From Bathymodiolus brooksi (taxonomy: Eukaryota > Mollusca > Bivalvia > Mytilida > Modiolidae), in NCBI GenBank assembly GCA_963680875.1, contig OY804588.1, positions 60,400,369 through 60,464,368 on the forward strand: 64,000 bases of DNA. The letters are read 5' to 3'. The notes below the pieces were generated by a model, which made no database searches, was not told where the DNA came from, and worked only from the letters and a program-made list of their open reading frames with translations. A program made the position numbers and the translations under genes. Within the stretch, counting starts at the first letter, position 1; every line of letters starts with the position of its first letter. Shown here one piece after another: positions 44,010 to 55,810 of this stretch.

Positions 44010-45930
44010 TTGTGATGGATCTTCATGATTGCTGTTATTATTGGAGTGTTTGTTATGTTATGAACATAAATCATCCGTGCTCATAACATTTCGGTTAGCG
44101 TTATTTAACTCATGAATTGATTTTCTATTGATTTCTAATTGTGAGTTATGAAAATAATTTGTGTCATTACATTCAGAAAAAGATTCAGGTTTCTGAGAAT
44201 GTAAATTTTCATGCGTGTCAGGACTCTTGTTAAAAGATTGTTTTGTTTTTATTAACTTGCTTTCTTTTTTCTGTTGTATTCTAGCTGTTTTATTTTTAAC
44301 TCATAAATGTGGTATACTAACATTTTCAATATCTTTTTCTTCACACAACTCAGCTGTATAAATAAACTAACATTGCTTTTCACTTTCCTGTTCGGTTTGT
44401 CTATTTCCTTCTTCTAAATGTAGTGTAATTTTGGTTGACAGTTTTCTTTTTTTATTATTTGATGTCTTGTTTTGCTGTCCCTGTCTTTTAAGCTGGTTTT
44501 TCAGTATATCAAAAGAATTGTCTGTATTTGGAGGGACCCGTTTTAATGGTGAGAAATGTTTTCGTGAAAGAAGTATGTCAATGCAAGTAGGAGAACTTGC
44601 ATTGAATGAACTTAAAAGTACAATGTGAAGACTGTTGTAACCAAATATTTATATTTAAACCAAATAAATTTGCTGCTGCCTCAATTTCCATGGCCATAGC
44701 CCAACCATTTCTATTTATGATATGTTGCTGATACAACTCTACTGTCATATTATTAGTATGGGAGTGAAAAATTTTGTCTTCCCAAATTTGCCAATTGTGT
44801 ATGATGTGTGTACAAATAATATTTCCGTAGAAGGAACTATTTGTTGTATTTCCATTTATTAATAAACTTGGCGAATGAAAAAAAACCAGTTTCCATCACC
44901 TGGAACACTGTAACTTAAAAATAGATTATTGTCTACATATGTTAATTGAGACGGCAGATTTTTTATATCGGCTAATACCAACTGTTGAACCGGCACAATT
45001 TTGATCAGCAGTTGGTTCAATTGGACGAGTTTGGGTGACATGTTTATCGTTAGTTTTGTCAGTATCCTAAACTACTGAAGGGATTGTTGGTATTTTGATT
45101 GTTTTATTAACTGAATTAAAATCACCCGGGATATGGTCAATGAAAGCCATTGAATTTTTTGAAAAGTTATCATGAAAATCACCATCTTCAATCACACAAT
45201 CCTGTTTATCACCCCGTTCAATTTGAGGATTGGGGATAATTGATTTTTCATTATTTTTATTATGAAGAGCACCACTTTCCTCCACAGTGCATGCATAGGA
45301 ATGGTCCCCAACATGCTTATTTTTATGTTTATCCCCAAATTTAACCACATCTACATAGCTATGATCACCCTTGGAGTGATCAATTACAGGAATTTTAGTT
45401 ACAGATGTATTTTTTTACATATGAATGATCATGAGTAGTTTTCCTCAACATTTTGTATACTTGTAGAATAGGAATGATCCGGTCCCATACATGGACATGA
45501 TTAGACATATCAAATTTGTTACCTTGTTACCTTGTCGTAGAGATCTATTATAGGCTCAGCCTCTATGATCCATCTCAAATGAGTTTATGCTTATTCCAGC
45601 TTCCGGTCCATAAAAGTCGGGAACAAATTTCAATGGATAGTCTCTCCAATGTTTATTTAGTGAACTTTTAAAACTAATTTAACCACATCCGTATAGGAAA
45701 GACCATTTGTTGTAAATTGGGGGGTCAACGGAACTTTTGAAAGTTTTTTTCTTTGAGACATTGTGGGCAATAGTGTATTTTATCAATACCTGATGCGATT
45801 AAGCGAATATAAATATAAGCTTGAGTTTGCTTTAGGAATAATCCAGAGCAGATGATCGGGTTGCGCAATCGTGTTATTTTTAGCGACTCGTTACTTTCCG
45901 TGTAGGATTCGATAATTATCGGTTTCAATT
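44010..45930 (-). pseudogene. Decayed mobile-element-type gene with an OTU-like cysteine protease domain
   Basis: Reading the minus strand and allowing several frame changes, coding-like sequence runs for almost 2 kb. Near the start, 'IDKIHYCPQCLKEKNF' has a CxxC pair. Then come 'FVPDFYGPEAGISINSFEMD' and a hydrophilic 'GDHSYVDVVKFGDK'/'GDHSYACTV' repeat. At about 44900, 'YSVPGDGNW' matches the catalytic-cysteine loop of OTU proteases (usually GDGNC), but the cysteine is changed to tryptophan. After a frameshift the domain continues with 'SFYGNIICTHIIHNWQIWED', 'MTVELYQQHIINRNGWAMAM', 'EIEAAANLFGLNINIWLQ' and, in another frame, 'CIDILLSRKHFSPLKR'. A basic, Asn-rich tail with two stops runs to about 44010. 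OTU domains remove ubiquitin, and some transposons such as Helentrons carry one. Which element this came from is not known. Confidence 0.72.
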
Positions 45931-46034
45931 TACAGACGAAATTCTTTAAATATTCATTTCAAACAAATAATTTGTATGTTTTCGTCAAAGAAGAAGAAAG
46001 TTAAATTAAATTTAATGTTTACAATACAGGCAAC

Positions 46035-46067
46035 AGCGAAATACCGGCCTCGTTCCGGTATTTCGCT
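46035..46067. repeat. Perfect 13-bp hairpin with 7-base loop
   Basis: 'agcgaaataccgg', loop 'cctcgtt', then 'ccggtatttcgct'. It is GC-richer than its surroundings and could form a cruciform or RNA hairpin. No element boundary is obvious next to it. Confidence 0.85.
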
Positions 46068-46356
46068 CTTCGATACCTTTCGTACACCGTATCTTTCATA
46101 AGTTCTCGAGGGGTCTCGAAAAGTGGTGACCTGGATGTGTTGAAGCTTTTTCATAGGCATAGAGTATGGATAACCCGGATGTGTTGAAACTTTTTCATAG
46201 GCATAGTGTATGGATGATAAGGATTTGTGTTTTAGTCAAAGTAAATGGTATTCTAGTCAAAGTAAATGGTATTTGTCATTATTCCTTTATTGATTTAATT
46301 TGACCATGCTTCAGTTATAAATAGCTCGCTATTAATATCCCCTTTAAATTTCAACA

Positions 46357-46640
46357 GGAACAAGAGGCCCAAAGGTGTCAAAATGTAGAATTGTCTTTAT
46401 GAAGAATCTAACACATTTTGTATGGCTCGTACAATTTCCAATATATAAGGGGGTCAAAATGGGGTCTGTATCAAGTACATGTACACCTAAATGCTGTATA
46501 AAGTCAAACACACTATTTATTAGTAGTTACACTCGTTGCCATGGAGATCCTTTGGGAACCATTTCATATACTACATATAACCCTTGACCTCACACGTAAA
46601 AGAGTCGGACATCATGATAACACTAATGACAAAAATGGAA
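46357..46640 (-). mobile_element. Possible Helentron-like 3' end fragment, minus strand
   Basis: 'gaacaagaggcccaaaggtg' is the inverse of the usual 3' end (hairpin, then 'gggcctcttgttt') of the family at 27297-30153. The sequence after it is not clearly the same family, so the length is uncertain. Confidence 0.4.
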
Positions 46641-46841
46641 TGTTAGATTTGTTTTTAATAAAAGCAATATTGACAAGGAATCTGAAGAAAGGCATAGAAG
46701 TTTTTAGAGAGAATCAAAAGCCAAACATCTATGTACTTGAAAGTGACTTTTGTCATAAGTATAATGTTGTTTCTGATTCACCATTTTGATGTGACGCTTG
46801 ACAAATGTACATGTATTTAAACATAAAGAGAGAGATGAACT

Positions 46842-47490
46842 AAAGCATAGAGTTCATGTACTAATACTGTATCACTTCTGTAGTCAGGTTGAAAGGTGCG
46901 TTTGATTGTCTGATTGTAATATTTCTACATAAGTCATAGACAATTGTTATAGAGTAAAAATAAAAATTTAGAAACGTACCGAAGCATAGTGTTCATGTAC
47001 TAATACTGTATCACTTCTGTCATCAGACTGAAGTGCCGTCGGACGGCAGAGGAATCTCGGACTAGTACTAATACTGTATTACTTCTGTAGTCAGGGTAAA
47101 GGGTGCGTTTGATTGTCTGTTTGTAATATTTCTACATAAGTCATAGACAATTGGTATGGAGTATGTGTAATTATTGTGAAAGATTAAAATGAACCAAAGC
47201 ATAGAGTTCATGTAATAATACTGTATTACTTCTGTAGTCAGGGTAAAGGGTGTGTTTGATTGTCTGTTTGTAATATTTCTACACAAGTCATAGACAATTG
47301 GTATGGAGTATGTGTAATTATAGTGAAAGAATAAAACGAACCAAAGCATAGAGTTCATGTACTAGTACTGTATTACTTCTGTAGTCAGGGTAAAGGGTGC
47401 GTTTGATTGTCTCTGTTTGTAATATTTCTACATAAGTCATAAACAATTAAGTCATAAACAATTGGTATAGAGTATGTTGTAATTATTGTG
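46842..47490. repeat. Tandem repeat, about 4.5 units of 145 bp
   Basis: The unit is 'aagcatagagttcatgtact', 'tactgtattacttctgtagt', 'gtgcgtttgattgtctg', 'tttctacataagtcatagac'. The second unit (46983-47068) is cut short and carries 'gccgtcggacggcag'. A 96-residue minus-strand frame spans two units and merely repeats itself. Confidence 0.9.
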
Positions 47491-48384
47491 AAGGATGCAT
47501 TTTAGACATCCAGCCATGAAAAAGTACTTACAGGATATTGAAAATGACTACAATGTAAGTTACAATACAGTTGTTTAATTCATAAATTACGTTTTTTATT
47601 GTTCTTATCAATTAGGGATGATTGTCCCTGTAATGAAAATAAATAGGTGGGACATCATAGGGGTATTTATGTGACATTTTATCACCAAATTGCTGTTATA
47701 TTGGAGTGATATTTTGTTTTTTTTTATGTGGAGTTAAGGAGGCGAAAGTGAAAGCCCAGGAATTTGAGCAATGGTAAAGAGGCACTTAAGGTTAAATACA
47801 CATTGATGTGACTTAGCATCCCTTCACGTAAATAAATACATTGATTATTATATATTTTAGTATTTTTTTACATCTGTATGTGATCCTGATCTTGAATTTA
47901 TATATTGCTAGACTTCGTGTACTTGAATAAATGTGTCTCCTTTAATGTGTTGACACATAAAATACTACTTGGTGTTAGTATATGCTCTACTTTCACATAG
48001 TTCCAACTTAAAACAAATTATTTGTAATTGGGACATTATTTCCTTTGATCTCGCAAAGTAATATTGTCAGTGTCAACGAACTTACTTTAATTTTGAAAAT
48101 TATTGGTCAGGTTACATCAAACACATTATAACATTATTGATAAAAGCAATTACTCAATTTTGAAGGTCTCAATATATATTAAATCTAGTATCACAGCTCA
48201 TCCTACCAGACTCGCTGTCATACTAGTGCTTACTGCTAATGTCTGTCTCGACCTTTATAACTACCGTTATTCTATATATACAATAATAAACAGAATTGTT
48301 TAAGATGAAATAATTGAGATTCTGAAGCAACATGTGATTGACAAATATTTTCAGACTGTTCCCTCATTAATAAAACTACTCTAT
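47491..48384. other. AT-rich non-coding stretch
   Basis: Nothing recognisable. Confidence 0.45.
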
Positions 48385-48600
48385 GACACTCCTATATTTT
48401 TTTGTTCTCGGGTGTGTCGTGGGGAAATGGTTAAGTGGTGGAAGATGCCGGAAATAACCACGTAATATCGGCAAGCACCAACTGTTACATTTTGTACGAC
48501 ACTTTCTAAAAATATTCTTCTGGGGTATTTTGTGGGGATAAGGTTTAGTGGTATAATATATGCCGGAGATGACCATACAATATCGGTAAGAACCTAGTAA
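48385..48600. repeat. Two diverged units of about 130 bp
   Basis: 'gtcgtggggaaatggtta', 'agatgccggaaataaccac', 'aatatcggcaagcacc' is followed by 'ttgtggggataaggttta', 'atgccggagatgaccat', 'aatatcggtaagaacc'. Confidence 0.65.
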
Positions 48601-48604
48601 ATTT

Positions 48605-48828
48605 ATCACAGTAGTCCCCCCTCTTATAAGGCCACCATGGGGCCATCATGGTCGTGATTGTCATGGCAATAAAGTTACTCGGGTTTGCTCCACCAATAAA
48701 ACTGACCGCTGAAATATTGTTGAAAGTGGCTTTAAACACCATAATCCTATCCCTAACCCTATAAGGCCATCCTTTCTGTTGTGGAAAAGTGGCCTTATAA
48801 GAGGAGTGGCCACTCTTAGCAGTATTTT
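48605..48828. mobile_element. MITE interrupted by a SINE
   Basis: 'ctcttataaggccaccatgg' at the left and 'gtggccttataagaggagtg' at the right are inverted halves. A shortened family A SINE (48640-48755) sits between them. Confidence 0.6.
48640..48755 (+). mobile_element. SINE family A, internally deleted
   Basis: The head 'ggccatcatggtcgtgattg' is joined to 'ctccaccaataaaactgacc' and the tail 'gaaatattgttgaaagtggc'. About 140 middle bases are lost. Confidence 0.8.
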
Positions 48829-48902
48829 ACCCACGATCTACCACGCTCGAGATGAGAACACTAGCCATCATATCACAAAGCTAAGTTACCTCATGGACAG
48901 AG

Positions 48903-49110
48903 GAGACTTGATGGTCATGATCGTCTTGTAGTTGGATTTACATCTATGCAATCAGTGGCTATCACCACTCAAGTTCTATTTTCACCCATGTGTGGGTGTA
49001 TAGTGATAAAGTTTGTCAGTGACCTGTGGCAAGTCGGTGATTTTTTCCAGGTACTCCTGTTACCTCAAACAATAAAACTGACCACCATAATAAAATAGCA
49101 AAATTGCATT
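48903..49110 (+). mobile_element. SINE family A, diverged
   Basis: 'gtcatgatcgtcttgtagtt', 'cagtggctatcaccactcaa', 'ataaagtttgtcagtgacct', 'aataaaactgaccaccataa'. The tail after this is degenerate. Confidence 0.75.
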
Positions 49111-49208
49111 GAAAACTTGTACCGTTTTCCCTCATGGTGAGCTAGATGAGAAAACCTATTCCTTATGTATATGTGAAGGGACAGTGAATATTAATAGATG
49201 AACAACTG

Positions 49209-49540
49209 CAGCGGTGGTGTAATTGTTAGCGTGCTCGCCTCGAGTCCGGTAGATCATGGCTTCATGATCCGGTCAAACCAAAGGCTAGAAAATTGATATT
49301 TATTGCTTCTCTGCCAAGTATGCAGAATTAAGACTGGTTGGCTCAGAATCAGGATAATGTGTAAGAGTGGGCTGACATGTGTACCTGTGGACTGTTGTTT
49401 CAGTGAGCTAGCACTACAGAAATCCAACTAAGCGTGTTGGTCGAATACAAAGCGGACCTCATTATCATCTCATTAAAAATTGACTTGTTCTCGCCATAAT
49501 ATAGCAGATATTGCCATTAAACAACAATCACTCACTCACT
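49209..49540 (+). mobile_element. SINE family C, full-length reference copy
   Basis: The head is strongly tRNA-like: 'gcggtggtgtaattgttagc', then 'gtgctcgcctcgagtcc', then the B-box-like 'ggcttcatgatccgg'. The body has 'aagactggttggctcagaat' and 'gagctagcactacagaaatc'. The tail 'cataatatagcagatattgc' is followed by 'cattaaacaacaatcactca'. Confidence 0.88.
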
Positions 49541-50215
49541 TAAAAGATGAACAATCTCCTGAGCATTAGATCATCTTAATCCTTTTGTATTGCTTGAAGG
49601 AGCCTAACTGATCCAGTTGATTTTGATTCTGTGTGTTTCAAATCAAAATCTTTCTTATTGTAAAAAATTGGGTACAGTTTTGAAGCAAAAATATGGGTGT
49701 GAAAAAAAATTATCTTTGATTTTTGTTTTATATTTATTGCCTATTTAATGGGCTATTGTAAATGTCAGAATGCTTTTCAAGTCAATTACTGAGGCAATTC
49801 TCAATGAGGAAACTCTTGAAAAAATAATAAAAAAGAGGAAACTGAAATTCATGTTTTATTGGTTCAAAATTTAGGCCGTTAAAATATTATTATATGTGAC
49901 TTAAATAACAGATTTCTTGTGGAAATAATGCCAAACATAAGTCAAGAATTTCACAAGCATTAAATTTTACCTCTTGAAGTAAACGTAGAGATAGAGCAGA
50001 TTTTGTTGCTGAAGATAAACAATGTCCCCTATAAGATTCTATTCTGAGACTTCTCGCATTGTAAGCCAATGGCACACTACCAACAGAGCTAACGGGGTTC
50101 TACACAAATGCAGCTGGCAGATGGTGGTTCTGAATCTACTACAGACTCTATAACCTTAGGTAAAAGGGATGTTCGTAATATTTCTAATCATAGAAAGAAA
50201 AAAATGATTTTTTTT
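49541..50215. other. Non-coding stretch
   Basis: No recognisable repeat or domain. Confidence 0.45.
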
Positions 50216-50440
50216 TTAATCACAGAAATGCGATTTTAAAAAAAAAAATTTATCACAGAAATGCATTTTTATTATATATTTTTTATCGCAGAAATGCATT
50301 TGTATTATATATTTTATATCGCAGAAATGCATTTGTATTATATATTTTATATCACAGAAATGGATTTTTATTATATTTTTTATCGCAGAAATGCATTTTT
50401 ATTATATAATTTGTATCGCAGAAATGTGTTTTTTGTTATA
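50216..50440. repeat. Minisatellite, about 6 units of 36-38 bp
   Basis: The unit is 'atcgcagaaatgcatttgta' followed by 'ttatatattttat'. The 76-residue frame at 50261-50491 simply reads the units. Confidence 0.9.
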
Positions 50441-50984
50441 TTTTTATTTGGCCTTTTCTTTTCACTGGGTAAGCAAAGAATGGTATGTTGAACATGGGTT
50501 TGATCTTGGCTTGATTTCAGCATCATATGTCACAGAATAACACTTGAAGTTTGTGAAAACACATGTTTTGTGCATAGTATTAATGTTTTAACATATTAAC
50601 TTGTAGTATTATATCTTAATATCACGTTTGAGGGTGTCAACCAACATAATCTTGCTAATAGATATAATTTGTTTACTCAGCGTGTGCGTGTTATGTCACT
50701 GCCCTCTACAGATTTATACTAAGTGTTAGGTCCCTAAATTACTGTTGCTAATAAAAATTATTTTAAGTTTTGTTTCATACTACCGTTAAACTAATCTATG
50801 AACTGAAATTTTTTTCCCATCACTAATGTTCTTTTTTGGAATTTTTACAATATAATAGTATTATTTCCAGAATTTGAGGAAAGGAATCTGCAACATGTCT
50901 GCACAGTCTAGACTCATTTCCTTTTCAGTTTCTTTGAGATTTTATTTTAGAGATGGAAATTAAGTTATTATCAGAGTCGGGTGG
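50441..50984. other. Non-coding stretch
   Basis: Nothing recognisable. Confidence 0.4.
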
Positions 50985-51180
50985 GGGCCTTGGTGGCTGA
51001 GTTGTAGAGTCATTGCCTTATCACCACAAGCCTAAGCACCACTGCCGTGAGTTCGTACCCTAATTCCCACCTCCAGTGTTTATGTATCCAGACACCTACT
51101 TAAGACCAGGGGATTCACTGCTCAGTCTGTTATTACTGTCCTGGTTTCCCACAAGTGAAAATGAATAATTATTGTGCATA
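50985..51180 (+). mobile_element. tRNA-derived SINE (family E)
   Basis: The head 'ggccttggtggctgagttgt' has an A-box-like core, and the B-box-like 'gtgagttcgtaccc' follows after about 45 bases. The body is 'gtttatgtatccagacacc' and 'gtcctggtttcccacaagtg'. It is distinct from families A to D and has one copy here. Confidence 0.6.
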
Positions 51181-51289
51181 GTCCAGTACACTGCATATGG
51201 AAAATGGGCAAAACATGTTTTTTATAGCCCACTGTACCCATACCTTACACGCATACTCAGCAAGTTCATGCTTAGCGTAATTTGTTGAT

Positions 51290-51665
51290 TTGAAGCCTAA
51301 TATGACCACCATCCAATGAAGATCTAATATGGCCACCATTGGTTGAAGCCTAATTTGGCCACAATAGATATGAAAACCTAAACTAGCGCCAACCAATGCA
51401 AACTTATATGGCCACGATTCTTTGAAAACTAACATGGCCAACATCATTCGACAACCTAATATGACAACTATCAATTGAAAGCCAAATATGACCACCATTC
51501 ATTGAAGACTTGTTATTGCAATAATCACTTGAAAACATAACAAATCCACTATCATTTCAAAAAATAATATAGCCACCTTCAATTGGAAACCTAATATGGC
51601 CACCATTGATTGAAAAACTAATATGGCAGCCATCAATTGAAAATATAATATGGCCACCATCGTTT
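51290..51665. repeat. Minisatellite, about 11 units of 32-33 bp
   Basis: The unit is 'ctaatatggccaccat' followed by 'caattgaaaac', with frequent point changes. The 109-residue minus-strand frame is a by-product. Confidence 0.88.
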
Positions 51666-51741
51666 CACATAGTTTACATGGTAGTTTTACACAGATAAAT
51701 TTTTGATTTTTTTTTTCATATTTGAGTGGGTCAGGGTTGTG

Positions 51742-51868
51742 TGCTGATTGCCACTATAGTAATATTTCAACTATATTATGGTGGTCAGATTGGACGAAAT
51801 TGGATTAAACCACACACCTGTTGCAAGTCCCTGACTTTATCACATAAATGCTGTATCAAAGACAGACT
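51742..51868 (-). mobile_element. SINE family A, minus strand, 5'-truncated
   Basis: 'aatatttcaactatattatg', 'gtggtcagattgg' and 'gactttatcacataaatgct' are inverted family A sequence. It lies back to back with the plus-strand copy that follows. Confidence 0.75.
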
Positions 51869-51881
51869 TATATTGCTTCAA

Positions 51882-52073
51882 GGGGCCATCGTGGTCATGA
51901 TCGTATGATAGTTCGAGCCCCGTTCATATTGAGGTGTACTCGATACAACATTATGTGATAAAGTTTGTCAGTGTAATCTGGATTCCTCCACCAATAAAAC
52001 TGACCACCACGATATAACTGAAATATTATTGAAAGTGACATTAAACACCATAAACCTAACCTAAAAAACCTAC
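51882..52073 (+). mobile_element. SINE family A with target-site duplication
   Basis: Flanked by ATTGCTTCAA at 51872-51881 and 52074-52083. The head 'ggggccatcgtggtcatgat' is joined early to 'gttcgagccccgttcatatt'. The tail is intact. Confidence 0.85.
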
Positions 52074-52083
52074 ATTGCTTCAA

Positions 52084-52639
52084 AGTAAAAAGAAGCATGT
52101 GTACCCTCAGACATTTTCTAAAACAGTTGTGCAATAGATATGTGAAAGGAACATTTCTGCTTCAATGAAATAAATCCCCGCCAGCTGTGAAGAGTAAGAC
52201 ATGCTTTCACATTATCTGTAAACATTTATTTTTACAAAACTATGAACATTACCTTAGATATTAATTGCAATGTTTGGTTTTATTTTTAGGATGCATGTTA
52301 ATCACTGGTAAGTCAACTTTCTTTTCATTCTTTCTGGATTTTTTTATTTTTTTTATTTTCTGGATTTTTATTTATTAATTAATTTATTTATTGAATTTCC
52401 AGATTTTTATTTATTTATTTATTTTATTTCTGGATTTTTATTTATGTATTTATTTATTGCAATTCCAGATTTTTATTTTATTTTTGTTGTTGTTGAATTT
52501 CCAGTTGTTTATTTATTTATTTTATTTTTATTGTTGAATTTCTGGATTTTTATTTCCCAAGCATCAACATGTTGGCTAAAGGGTTTTAGTTTGTGTGTAA
52601 GGGATACGATTGTAAATTTTGAAGGTGACCTTCTGGGTT
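52084..52639. repeat. T-rich low-complexity region
   Basis: 52310-52560 alternates 'tttatttatttattta' with 'ggatttttatt' and 'gaatttccagattttta', a degenerate array of about 55 bp. No gene. Confidence 0.65.
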
Positions 52640-52685
52640 AGGGGTTATGGTGTTTAATGCCACTTTCAACAATATTTCAGTTTTA
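52640..52685 (-). mobile_element. SINE family A tail fragment, minus strand
   Basis: 'ggttatggtgtttaatgcca' followed by 'ctttcaacaatatttcag' is the inverted tail only. Confidence 0.75.
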
Positions 52686-53012
52686 TCTAACATTTTGTAT
52701 GTTTTCCTTTGAATTTAAAAGAAGTAGCCTGACTGATACAAGATGTTGTATCACCACAAACGTTACACGAGATATGCCAATGTGAGCAACGTTAACAAAG
52801 CAATAGAATGAACGGCAACAAACAAATGTGACGTCATGCACAAAATGTAATCTCCCTCAGAGTATTGTACAAATTTGTTAATCTGATTTCGACCCTTGTT
52901 ATTTGCTTAAATTTTTTTTTTTATCGAAATGTTAGATAAACTTACTACATACATAGTGTGTTTGTACAATACTTTGTATCAGGTCGAGCCTGTTGTATGA
53001 ACCAGTATCACT
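52686..53012. other. Non-coding stretch
   Basis: I see no repeat I can name. 'gagtattgtacaaatttg' is imperfectly inverted by 'tttgtacaatactttg' about 110 bases later. Confidence 0.4.
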
Positions 53013-53103
53013 ACGAGTCTGGTTTCCTCCACCAATAAAACTGACCGCCACGATATAACTGAAATATTGTTGAAAGTGGCGTTAAACACCATAAACCAAA
53101 CCA
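53013..53103 (+). mobile_element. SINE family A, 3' fragment
   Basis: 'tggtttcctccaccaataaa', 'ccgccacgatataactgaaa', 'gtggcgttaaacaccataaa'. It is very close to the consensus. Confidence 0.85.
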
Positions 53104-53957
53104 AAATATTATCAGAATGCAATAATTGATTACTGTGCATTGGTAAAGAATATTTGTATGTTTATGAAGAAAAAAAAACCTATTAGAAATGTTAAATTGA
53201 TGGACTTCACTTCAAAACAGTGTTAAAAAACCACAAAACAGTGTTAGAATCTTTTATTAAAAACTTGAAATATTTCTAACAGTTTTTTTCTCTCCATGTT
53301 TAAATTGATTTATGGCTAAAAAAATAAAAAAAAGAGAAGGATTCAACTGCCATTAAAACACTAATATTTCCAAAATTTAATGTAAAATCATAAAATTGTG
53401 AACATTTTTGCTGAATTTGTGACATCCATTAATTTTATGAAGTGTTTCGTAGATTTTTTATGGCAGGAAAAAAAACCTCTGGTGTCACAAAAAAAATGTC
53501 CATCAATTTGATGAAGTGTTTCATGGATTTTTATGGTAGCAAAAAAAAAAACTCTTGTTACAAAATACTGTTAAAACATTGTTGTAAAAATCTATATTTT
53601 TATGCCAAACTTTTAGACATGCGTAAATGTACAATTTGCCTATTAGGAGAATCACGATAACATTAAAAATTAATCTCTTTATAGATAAATCAGTGATTAA
53701 AATTGATTTACTTGGGAGACCTGAAATAGCCCCCCTTGCATGCACCATCATCAAAACAAAGAAAGTTAAAAATTTCTTGTTGATACAGATAGATATATAT
53801 ATCTCTAGTTATCGTGTTGCGATTCTGTTTTCTGGTTTAACCCTGCCACATGTCTGTACCTGGCATTATCACATTTTCATATTTTTTGAGTTTTCTGGTT
53901 GCCATAGGAATGGTTATTGTTGTTTTTGGTCTGTGATATAATATCAAGTGATACTGT
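53104..53957. other. Non-coding stretch with a 75-bp duplication
   Basis: 'gtccatcaatttgatgaagt' then 'gtttcatggatttttatgg' (about 53498) repeats 'catccattaattttatgaag' (about 53422). Short frames here lack domains. Confidence 0.5.
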
Positions 53958-53961
53958 TTAA

Positions 53962-54986
53962 AGGCATACAGGCTGTCAGATTTTTTTTTTTTTTATATTA
54001 AAAGTTGCCAATATTCGATGTTTTATACTAATTGCAGTTGAAATTTTTCATAATATCAAACGTAAATGGCCTAGAACGAAGGAAATATGTCGCTGTTTGA
54101 TTTTCTTACATCCCGTAAAGAATTCAATCTTGACCCGCGCAATGTTCATACGACCTGACAGTGGTGAATTCATTCGGGAAAGTGGTTGCGCATGTGCGAA
54201 ATTGTTTGTTGACGGATAGTGAAATTGAACAAAACATTGATGGATTCTATACGAAAACGACACAAAAAGGAGGATTCAGCAAGCTTTGTGTAAAAATTAA
54301 AAAAAGATGTTATACTGATCTACTCCATTTTTCAACACGTAAGCATAATTTAGTATTTTTTTTCGGCCGAATCATATTTTAACAGTAGAATTGCATCGCA
54401 GTTTTTTATATATTCTTTTTTCAGGAGAACAAGCTAGGTGATATCTCTTAAATTAGAGACTAAAATAATGAACTTCATGTCTGGTTTTTTCTAAAAAAAA
54501 AATATAATCAAGTCAACTTAAGTGTTGTCAATAATATGCAATACAATTTGTTTACAATTTTCTCTTTATTGGGCCCCTGTGCAGAGTTTGTTTTTGTTTT
54601 TATTGATTTCATCACGTATTTCCGATTTTAAGTGTCATTCTTACTAAATACCATTATATAATATTAACTGATTACACCGGGATCCAATTTCATAGATATA
54701 TTTCTAAAATTATATTAATTCTAGCGAATTTACATGCAACATGCTTCTTGGTTATTTATAACAGTTTTCAGTATTCGGCAATCTTCGGAAAAGCAGCCGA
54801 ATTATAATTAGGTGTGTTAATGGCGATTTTACAAACAGACATTCAAATTCTTTTCACTAATTATGACATTATAATATATTTTTTAAACCTGGCTTCTTAT
54901 TCAGAACATTTTATTAGTATAAAACATCGAATATTGGCAACTTTTAATATAAACAAAAAAATTCAATTCTGACAGCCTGTATGCCT
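53962..54986. mobile_element. TTAA-flanked inverted-repeat transposon, 1,025 bp
   Basis: The left end 'aggcatacaggctgtcagat' is inverted at the right end ('tctgacagcctgtatgcct'). The inverted similarity extends about 75 bases ('aagttgccaatattcgatgt' and its complement). TTAA stands at 53958-53961 and 54987-54990. A TTAA duplication suggests the piggyBac superfamily, although TA plus matching A/T end bases cannot be excluded. Two short frames inside (54048-54263 minus, 54161-54382 plus) show no transposase motif, so it is non-autonomous. A deleted sister lies at 56399-56967. Confidence 0.8.
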
Positions 54987-55192
54987 TTAACATCTTTGTT
55001 TTTTCATCATAGCCCTACCTAGTCAGCCCTTTGTTCTTGGGGAATATTTTGTGATTTTACCAAACAAACATTTTCTGAAAAGGGGGCATGGGATATTTTT
55101 GATAGAAACAGTTTATCTCTTGTCTGACTAAAAATGTTCTAGTGATTTAATATTCACCTCTCCCATCTAATCCTATATTTCCTTTGTAAATT

Positions 55193-55460
55193 GGGGCTGT
55201 CGTGGTCGTCATCGTATGGTAGTTGGATTACAACTACCTATGTAATCTGTCTATCGTCATTAACCTTGTGAGTGAAAACCCGTTCATGGCGAGGTGTACT
55301 TGATACAACATTATGTGATAAAGTTTGTCAGTGACTTCCGGGATGTCTGTGGTTTTCTCCTGGTACTCCGATTTCCTCCACCAATAAAACTGACTGCCAT
55401 GATATAACTAAAATATTGAAATATTGTTGAAAGTGACATTAAACACCATAGCCCTAACCC
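55193..55460 (+). mobile_element. SINE family A with target-site duplication
   Basis: Flanked by 'tcctttgtaaatt'-type sequence: 'tcctttgtaaatt' at about 55180 and 'tcctttttaaatt' at 55461. The tail contains a small internal repeat of 'aaaatattg'. Confidence 0.85.
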
Positions 55461-55619
55461 TCCTTTTTAAATTTTGAAAATAAAATGTTAATTCATGGTG
55501 GGAAATGTAGTTGGTCCCTAACTACTGGAATCACCCACCCACTATAAGAAAATATATCATAAAATTATGCAAGTGCAGACTTCTAAAGAGTACAATTTGT
55601 TAAATCATCAGAAAATATA

Positions 55620-55810
55620 AACCGTTATATGTCAAAGTTAATCAATCATTAATGATTTTAAAAGTTTTTTTTGCACTTTTATGGGGTTCATATAAATTAA
55701 TGTTGACATTTTATTTGATAAATGTTTTAAAATTTTTAAGATAATGTTGAAGTTTCACACAGATACCAAACATGTGTGGCCTTTTTTTTTCGAAAGTGAT
55801 AAAATATTTT
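55620..55810. repeat. Segment duplicated at 57.0-57.6 kb
   Basis: 'gacattttatttgataaatg' then 'aagtttcacacagatacca' and 'aacatgtgt' occur here and near 57495-57570. Confidence 0.75.

Noticed and set aside
47068..47358. 96-residue minus-strand protein with an internal repeat
   Set aside because: The repeat is the 145-bp tandem unit, which is not under visible codon constraint.
49209..49275. Functional tRNA gene
   Set aside because: The A- and B-box-like sequences are good, but the segment continues into a multi-copy SINE body and the acceptor stem does not close.
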